From: CAYUYM01 sp964449305
Lineage (GTDB): Bacteria > Bacteroidota > Ignavibacteria > SZUA-365 > CAYQST01
DNA: 11,093 nucleotides
Assembly (NCBI GenBank): GCA_964449305.1
Contig: CAYUYM010000119.1
Coordinates: forward strand, 1-11,093
Direction of reading: 5' to 3'
How positions within the stretch are numbered: the stretch's first letter is position 1; each line of letters starts with the position of its first letter. Under the pieces are notes generated by a model that was not told the origin of the DNA, searched no databases, and saw only the letters and a list, made by a program, of their open reading frames with translations. Of this stretch, positions 6,430 to 11,093 are shown in pieces. The position numbers and the translations under genes are program-made.

Positions 6430-7370
6430 GGCCCGAACCACGGCATATGCTGCGCGGGGTGCTGCGTCGTGGCATCGACACCATTCTGCTGGCGCACACG
6501 GATGCGCAGGGCCGGCAGTCGCGTCCCTACGGCCGCATGGCCGCCGCGGTGCTCGACATGCTCGACCGCTGGCACGCCCGCCTGCATCTGCCGCTCATCG
6601 ACGCTATGGAACGGCGTGGGGAAGGGCGCTCCATCCTCAGGCTTCGGACGGAGGACTGGAAGCGCAGCGACACGGTGTGCATCCTGGGATCGGGGCCGGG
6701 CATCAACCGCATCACACCGGAGGAATGGCGGCACATCGCAGCGTGCGACAGCATCGGGGTCAATTTCTGGCCGGTGCACGATCATGTGCCGTCCATCCTG
6801 TTCTTCGAGGTGAGCGGCGACGCGGAGCGCAACGCCGTGCACGCGGGATTGATGCGGATGCGTGCGGATGCGTATGCACAGGTGCCCGTGTGCGTGAACA
6901 TCCGCGACGCCGGGCGGGCGCTGGAGGCATGGCCTGCGGAACTGCGGCGCCGCTGGCATCTGTATGCCACGGTGTATGGCGCCAAATCGGTTCCGCTTCT
7001 CCGCCGCGCTCTGGAGCGGCTCGCCGCGGCTGAGGCGCGCGGAGAGGATGTGCGCCCGCTGCTGGTGAACCACTCCGGATCGATGAGCACGATGGTCCTG
7101 GTGGCGATGCTCGCAGGGCATCGACGCATCGAGCTCTGGGGGGTGGACCCCGGCAGCACAACGTATTTCTGGGAGGAGCCGGGGGCCGTGTCGGCCGACG
7201 TGCCACTTCCCCCCAACACCCAGCGCGGGGAGGTGCACAGCAGCATGGATCCGCGCAATCCCAACTCGCTCACACTCACCACGTTCCTCGATGTGCTCGC
7301 CACTGTGCCTTTCGTGAACCGCGGCTGCGAGATCATCATCCGGACAACATCCGGAGGAGGTGGGGAGTGA
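6426..7370 (+). CDS. Putative GT42-like glycosyltransferase, second of a tandem pair
   Basis: This 314-residue paralogue of the preceding protein shares collinear blocks: SDTVCILGSGPGINRIT (81-97), VNFWPVHD (112-119), ILFFE (124-128), a Ser/Gly segment NHSGSMSTMVLVAML (215-229), GHRRIELWGVD (231-241), TYFWE (246-250), a histidine in EVHSS (269-273) and a final strand CEIIIRTTSG (301-310). The N-terminal 80 residues resemble the helical N-terminus of its neighbour. It keeps the Pro of the GT42 GNGPSL-type loop (GSGPG), which the first copy has changed to Ala. H271 aligns with H291 of the first copy and is the candidate catalytic base. Expected role: cytoplasmic transfer of a nonulosonate from CMP to a growing glycan. 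The tandem duplication suggests two linkages or acceptors. A DUF115/Maf-like transferase is the alternative. It is the last gene before a 131-base gap and ends in a Gly-rich tail. Confidence 0.58.
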   Translation: MRPEPRHMLRGVLRRGIDTILLAHTDAQGRQSRPYGRMAAAVLDMLDRWHARLHLPLIDAMERRGEGRSILRLRTEDWKRSDTVCILGSGPGINRITPEEWRHIAACDSIGVNFWPVHDHVPSILFFEVSGDAERNAVHAGLMRMRADAYAQVPVCVNIRDAGRALEAWPAELRRRWHLYATVYGAKSVPLLRRALERLAAAEARGEDVRPLLVNHSGSMSTMVLVAMLAGHRRIELWGVDPGSTTYFWEEPGAVSADVPLPPNTQRGEVHSSMDPRNPNSLTLTTFLDVLATVPFVNRGCEIIIRTTSGGGGE

Positions 7371-7501
7371 ACGGTGTCGATGTTCCGTTGTGGAGACACC
7401 CGCACGTTTCCCCCCACCATCCACCATCAGCGGGTCGGCATTCGTCATCCACGTGCTGCAATTCGTAACTTGTCCCGAAAGCGCTACATCATCCGAATCC
7501 C
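7371..7501 (+). other. 131-base non-coding gap between two overlapping gene blocks
   Basis: This is the only sizeable gap between genes in the window; all other junctions from 1208 on are overlaps or gaps of 14 bases or less. It is visibly less GC-rich in its second half (around 7440-7500). In the downstream gene's frame there is a TAA at 7466-7468 and no earlier ATG after it, so the gap is not an N-terminal extension. No convincing terminator hairpin, no Bacteroidota TTTG/TANNTTTG promoter and no good -35/-10 pair was found; TTCGTC (7441) and CGTAAC (7464) at 17-base spacing are a poor match. It may hold an internal promoter. Confidence 0.4.
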
Positions 7502-8545
7502 ATGCCCATCGTCACCGTCATCATCCCCGTCCACAATGCCGCCGCCCACCTGCGTGAGGCAGTGGACAGCATCCTGCACCAGACCCACCACGATCTGGAT
7601 GTGCTGCTGGTGGACGACGGCTCGGAGGATGACAGCATGCGCATCATGGAGGCATGTGCGGAGGAGGATGTGCGCATCCGCATTCTCCGGTTCCCGCACC
7701 GGGGGATCGTCGCCACGCTGAACGCCGGGTTGGATGCGGCGGGCGGGGACTTCGTTGCGCGCATGGATGCCGACGATGTGGCATTGCCGGAGCGCATCGC
7801 TGCACAGCTTGCGCTGCTGGAGGAGGAGCCTGGAACGGACATCTCCGCCGCATGGGCCCGCGAACTTCACCCGGAATCGCATCACCTCTATCGGAGCGAG
7901 ACCACGCACGAGGCCATCCGCTGCTCGCTTCTTTTCGCCTGCGACATTGTGCATCCCACCATCCTTGCACGCCGGGAGGTGTTCCAGGATCCGGCGATGC
8001 GATACGATCCGGCGTTCGAGTTCGCGGAGGACTACGAGCTCTGGCCACGCATGCTGCGCAGGCACAGGGCCGCCATCATCCCGCACGTGCTCCTGCGCTA
8101 CCGCACACACGCGTTGAGCATCCAGGCCCTGCACAAGCCGCTGCAGGAGCAGCGCGTCCGCATGATCCACGCCGGCCTTCTTGGGGAGCTCGGGCTGGAA
8201 CCCGACGACGACATGCTCGACCTGCACCGGCGCATCGGAGCATGGAGCTTCCATCAGACAAAGGCGGAGCTCCGCGCCATCGACCGGCACCTCGTCATGC
8301 TGATCGAGGCAAACGATGCGGCACGGGTGTACGATGCTGACGTGCTGCGCGCGTACAGCGCACGGCGCTTCTACCACATCTGCGCCTCCACCACCTCCAC
8401 CGCGCTTGATGGCCGACGGGAGTTCCGCCTGTCATCCTTCGCGGGGAGCTACGAGCCCACCGCCATGCAGAAGCTGCGTCAGGCCATGAAGCGGCGCATC
8501 CATCGCGTGCCGCCGGACATCGACCATCGGGACGCCCTGCGATGA
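7502..8545 (+). CDS. Glycosyltransferase family 2 protein
   Basis: This 347-residue protein has a GT-A fold of the GT2 family, expected to transfer a sugar from a nucleotide donor on the cytoplasmic face of the membrane. Visible motifs: VTVIIPVHNAA (4-14), the nucleotide-binding LLVDDGSEDDS (35-45), GIVATLNAGLDAA (68-80), the metal-binding DAD in ARMDADD (86-92), and AEDYELW (175-181), the ED-Y-LW motif that carries the catalytic base in this family. Residues after about 215 form a variable helical C-terminal region with no membrane segment. The donor and linkage cannot be read from sequence. The ATG at 7502 is the first after an in-frame TAA (7466) and places the first strand at residue 4, as usual; there is no clear Shine-Dalgarno. 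It follows the only real gap in the cluster, so it may start a second transcription unit. The stop overlaps the next gene by ATGA. Confidence 0.88.
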   Translation: MPIVTVIIPVHNAAAHLREAVDSILHQTHHDLDVLLVDDGSEDDSMRIMEACAEEDVRIRILRFPHRGIVATLNAGLDAAGGDFVARMDADDVALPERIAAQLALLEEEPGTDISAAWARELHPESHHLYRSETTHEAIRCSLLFACDIVHPTILARREVFQDPAMRYDPAFEFAEDYELWPRMLRRHRAAIIPHVLLRYRTHALSIQALHKPLQEQRVRMIHAGLLGELGLEPDDDMLDLHRRIGAWSFHQTKAELRAIDRHLVMLIEANDAARVYDADVLRAYSARRFYHICASTTSTALDGRREFRLSSFAGSYEPTAMQKLRQAMKRRIHRVPPDIDHRDALR

Positions 8546-9687
8546 GCATGGTGCTGCTTGGCCGCCTGCCCCTCGCCGGGATGCGAAGCGGTCCCGAGGA
8601 GGTGACCTGGCAGCTCTTCCGTGAGCTGCACGCGCTCGACGCCGGGACACGCTTCATCCAGTATCCCTTCGATGGCACCGTATTCTCCCGATGGGTGAAG
8701 CTCTTCGGCCGGGACGTGCGCCTCGTCGACGGTGTGCGTCTTGAGCGGATGGGGCTGCTGCGCTTGACCGCTGATCTGCTGCGGCGACAGCCCGACACCC
8801 TGTTCATCACGTCGCGGCAGACGCATCACGTCCTGCTGCTGGCGTTGAAGCCGCTGCTCCGAGCGCGCATCACCGTGCTGTTCCACTTCATTGCGCGGCA
8901 TCTGCTTGTACGGTACCGCACACGCCCCCCGCTGGGCCTGCGGCTGCGCGAGGCGCTGTCGGAAGGGCTGTGTGTGGATCTGGCCGACGACATCATCGTG
9001 CTTTCGGAGCGTGAGCGTGCGATTCTCGCCGCGGAGTACCGCACCGACGGCAGGTGCGTGCGCGTGATCGGGAACGGCGTGGATGCGGTCGCCTGCACAC
9101 CGCGCACAGCGACGCATCGCGGTGCAGGTCCGATGCGCATCCTTGCGATCGGCACCGCGGCCCGTCCGGAGAAGGGCGTGGACCACCTGCTGCGTGAGCT
9201 GACGCGTGTGCGCAACGCCTGTCACGTCACCATCATCGACAGCGCGTGCCGCGATGCCGTGGGAGCCGGCGTGGGATGTGGGGGAAGTGGTCCGAGGGAT
9301 GCCACGGTCGACGATGAGGTGCGTGGTGCCGTGGTGGTGCGGCGGATCCCCCCGCTGCCGCATGCGGAATTTCTGGAGCTGTTGCGCACGCAGGATCTTT
9401 TCGTGTCGGCCAGTGCCTACGAACCGTTCGGTCTTGCGCCACTGGAGGCGATGGCCTGCGGTGTTCCGGTGCTGTTGTCGCGTGAAACGGGTGCGTCGGA
9501 AGGCATCGCCACGGAGCATCCCGGATTGCTATTCGACCATGGAGCGGAAGGCGTCCTTGCAGCGCGCATCGATGCGATGGCCGGGGGGCGGCTTGTACCA
9601 CCGGATCTGCGTCCCCACGCTTTGGAGCGCACATGGGGGGCCGTCGCACGGGCGATGCGTGCACGGGCCGGACGGGGGGACCAGTGA
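8542..9687 (+). CDS. Glycosyltransferase family 4 (GT-B) protein
   Basis: This 381-residue protein has two Rossmann-like halves as in GT4 retaining transferases. The N-terminal half (about 1-175) includes TVLFHFIARHLL (111-122) and the end-of-domain IIVLSERERAIL (151-162) followed by VRVIGNGVD (173-181), the standard link into the donor-binding half. The second half starts with MRILAIGTAARPEKGVDHLL (198-217), with the usual Arg/Glu-Lys-Gly loop, and has the diagnostic E-x7-E donor motif from E294 to E302 within EPFGLAPLEAMACGVPVLLS (294-313). Between them residues 236-262 form an unusual Gly/Cys-containing loop (GAGVGCGGSG, 241-250). The start overlaps the previous stop by ATGA with only a weak upstream purine run, and the stop overlaps the next start by GTGA, so it is translationally coupled on both sides. 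It probably adds one sugar to the lipid-linked glycan; donor unknown. Confidence 0.88.
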   Translation: MSMVLLGRLPLAGMRSGPEEVTWQLFRELHALDAGTRFIQYPFDGTVFSRWVKLFGRDVRLVDGVRLERMGLLRLTADLLRRQPDTLFITSRQTHHVLLLALKPLLRARITVLFHFIARHLLVRYRTRPPLGLRLREALSEGLCVDLADDIIVLSERERAILAAEYRTDGRCVRVIGNGVDAVACTPRTATHRGAGPMRILAIGTAARPEKGVDHLLRELTRVRNACHVTIIDSACRDAVGAGVGCGGSGPRDATVDDEVRGAVVVRRIPPLPHAEFLELLRTQDLFVSASAYEPFGLAPLEAMACGVPVLLSRETGASEGIATEHPGLLFDHGAEGVLAARIDAMAGGRLVPPDLRPHALERTWGAVARAMRARAGRGDQ

Positions 9688-10631
9688 TCACGGTGATCAC
9701 GCCGCTGCACAACGCCGCGCCGTTCATCGCGGAAGCGGTGCGCAGTGTGCTTGCGCAGAGCTGCGGGGACTTCGAGCATGTGCTCGTGGATGACGGATCC
9801 ACCGATGGGTCGGCGGAGATTGTGGCGGCGTTCGATGATGCGCGCATCGTGCTGGTGCGGAAGGCGCATGAGGGATCGGCTGCGGCATACAATGCCTGTC
9901 TGGAACGCGCACGCGGGGAGTTCATCGCGGTGCTCGACCACGACGATGTGATGCACCCGGAGAGGCTCGAGCGGCAACAGCGCTTCCTCGAAACGCACCC
10001 ATCGGTGGACATCGTTGGCACGTCGCACCGCATCATCGATGAGGAGGGACGCGTGGTGGGGATGCACACCGCCCCGACGGGCGCGGCGCGTGTCCACGAT
10101 CTGCAGCAGGTGTTCAACGCCGTGGCGCATCAGACCGTCATGATGCGGCGAACCGTGCTCCAGCTCCGCCCATGGTATCGCGACGACTGTGTTCCCGCGC
10201 ATGACACGGAATGGCTGACGCGTGCGAGTCAGACCCATGCGATGGACAACCTGGTGGAGTGCCTCACGGACTGGCGTCGGCGGGCGGGGTCGCCCACCGG
10301 TTCACGCAACGCGGAGCAGATGCGCATCCATCATGCGGTGCGCCGCGGGATCCAGCGTGCGACGCTCGCCGCGGCGGGGACGGACGCAGAGCGCGCCCTG
10401 TGCCTGACGCGACTGGGTCGCATCGAGTACTACGACGGTCACGGAGGGAGGGCCCTGCGATGCTTTGTTGCGGCGGCGCGGATCACGGGGCTGTCCGGTA
10501 TGCTGGTGCGTCACATCCTCGGATGCCTTCTCTATCCCGCCGTGCTGCTGGCACGGCGGACGGGTGTGGCAGCGGCTGTCAACCGCCGGCTGCGGTCCCG
10601 CGACCGGGAAGGACGGTACTTCGCGCAATGA
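9684..10631 (+). CDS. Glycosyltransferase family 2 protein
   Basis: This 315-residue GT-A transferase begins MITVITPLHNAAPFI (1-15), the first strand and donor-binding loop of GT2. Next come HVLVDDGSTDGS (32-43), EGSAAAYNACLERARGEFI (63-81), the metal-binding motif in AVLDHDD (82-88) and AHDTEW (172-177) in the place of the usual (A/E)ED.ELW base motif. A C-terminal helical part contains a hydrophobic stretch, about ILGCLLYPAVLLA (278-290), that may lie on the membrane, followed by a basic tail. A GTG start at 9684, overlapping the upstream stop by GTGA, with a G-rich run 3 bases before it, gives the canonical GT2 N-terminus. An ATG at 9633 would add 17 Gly/Arg-rich residues inside the upstream gene and is less likely. 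It is similar in type to the GT2 at 7502, but its motifs differ enough that it is not a recent copy. Substrate unknown. Confidence 0.87.
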   Translation: MITVITPLHNAAPFIAEAVRSVLAQSCGDFEHVLVDDGSTDGSAEIVAAFDDARIVLVRKAHEGSAAAYNACLERARGEFIAVLDHDDVMHPERLERQQRFLETHPSVDIVGTSHRIIDEEGRVVGMHTAPTGAARVHDLQQVFNAVAHQTVMMRRTVLQLRPWYRDDCVPAHDTEWLTRASQTHAMDNLVECLTDWRRRAGSPTGSRNAEQMRIHHAVRRGIQRATLAAAGTDAERALCLTRLGRIEYYDGHGGRALRCFVAAARITGLSGMLVRHILGCLLYPAVLLARRTGVAAAVNRRLRSRDREGRYFAQ

Positions 10632-11093
10632 CCGGCACAGGCATCCATGCGGACGCATCCATCAGGCGCGTGATTGTTCCCGGTCTCGTGCGATTCGGCG
10701 GGTTGCCGCAGCGCGAGCTGGCACTGGCCTGCGGCCTGGCCGACCGTGGTCTGGATGTGGCGTACATCGAAGGCATGCCCTCGATGGCGGCCATCACACG
10801 AGATCTTCTGCGCACGCTGTTCCGCCCACAGCGTGTGGAACAGGTGGACGGCATGGGCAAGCGGCCGCGCAGGCTCACGGTGCATGTGCCACCCACCGTC
10901 CCCACCTTCTTCCGCAGCAGTTGGACGCCGGTATTGGATCAGCGCAGCTTCCGCCGCTGGTTCGCCCGCGAATTCCGGGACGTGGATTGGAGCACGACGG
11001 CATTGTACGTCACGATGCCGTTCTGGTGGAGGCGCTTCGTGGACCGCACGCACTGCCCCGCGGCGCGAATCGTGTATGACCGCTATGACGCAT
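10628..11093 (+). CDS. N-terminal part of a GT4-like glycosyltransferase, cut by the window edge
   Basis: The ATG at 10628 overlaps the previous stop by ATGA and opens a frame of 155 codons with no stop to the edge. Residues 13-25 (RRVIVPGLVRFGG) look like the first strand and glycine loop of a GT-B fold. They are followed by a helix containing LPQRELALACGLADRG (26-41) and the second strand DVAYIEG (43-49). ALYVTMPFWW (125-134) and IVYDRYDA (148-155) resemble the strand ending VYDxxD that is common in TuaH-like GT4 proteins, where it precedes the 'WD/YD' loop. The GT-B donor half lies outside, so the assignment is tentative. Codon use and composition match the neighbouring transferases, and the coupled start makes it part of the same block. 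Confidence 0.6.
   Translation, partial: MTGTGIHADASIRRVIVPGLVRFGGLPQRELALACGLADRGLDVAYIEGMPSMAAITRDLLRTLFRPQRVEQVDGMGKRPRRLTVHVPPTVPTFFRSSWTPVLDQRSFRRWFAREFRDVDWSTTALYVTMPFWWRRFVDRTHCPAARIVYDRYDA

Noticed and set aside
7374..7721. Possible small gene beginning in the 131-base gap
   Set aside because: It runs out of frame through the GT2 gene, becomes low-complexity (Ser/Pro/Thr/Arg) there, and has no family motif.
9633..9683. Earlier ATG start for the second GT2 protein
   Set aside because: It would add Gly/Arg-rich residues before the canonical first strand and lies deep in the upstream gene; the GTG at 9684 with the GTGA overlap fits the pattern of its neighbours.
1..11093. CRISPR array, tRNA/rRNA, insertion sequence or attachment site
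   Set aside because: No regular repeat-spacer pattern, no RNA gene sequence, no transposase motif and no terminal inverted repeats were seen; nearly all bases are in the genes listed.

Overview
The window is a dense, GC-rich stretch with every supported gene on the + strand. It holds ten coding regions, and the first and last run off the window edges. The first gene is recognisable as the DUF5103 / type IX secretion plug family, which points to the Bacteroidota-Chlorobiota (FCB) lineage. The high GC content and several strong GGAGG ribosome binding sites fit a deep or GC-rich branch of that group (for example Rhodothermia-, Ignavibacteria- or Kapabacteria-like) better than typical Bacteroidia. 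This placement is an inference; there is no rRNA or other marker in the window.

Layout: (1) the 3' part of a T9SS plug-like gene (3-1208). (2) A Wzm/Wzt-type ABC polysaccharide exporter: permease 1223-2080 and ATPase with a C-terminal carbohydrate-binding domain 2077-3324. (3) A nonulosonic (sialic-type) acid cassette: a CMP-sugar synthetase fused to a KdsC-like HAD phosphatase (3321-4508) and a NeuB/NANS-type synthase lacking the usual C-terminal SAF domain (4501-5370). (4) Two tandem paralogues (5383-6429 and 6426-7370) that look like GT42-type sialyltransferase-fold proteins and are the best candidates for the enzymes that use the CMP-nonulosonate. (5) After a 131-base gap, a run of glycosyltransferases: GT2 (7502-8545), GT4 (8542-9687), GT2 (9684-10631) and the 5' end of another GT4-like gene (10628 to the edge).

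Genes from 1223 to 7370 are joined by 4- or 8-base start/stop overlaps or very short gaps, and those from 7502 to the end by 4-base overlaps, so each block is probably translated as a coupled operon. Together they read as a locus for an ABC-exported surface polysaccharide (O-antigen- or A-LPS-like) carrying a nonulosonic acid. The synthase has human NANS-like motifs and the synthetase carries an apparently intact HAD domain, which together suggest a route through a 9-phosphate intermediate as in animal sialic acid or bacterial KDN synthesis. No epimerase (NeuC), initiating transferase or ligase is inside the window.

The most interesting part is the tandem GT42-like pair next to a minimal synthase. 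Its place in a locus that also contains a type IX secretion gene raises the possibility that the product is the LPS to which T9SS cargo is anchored.
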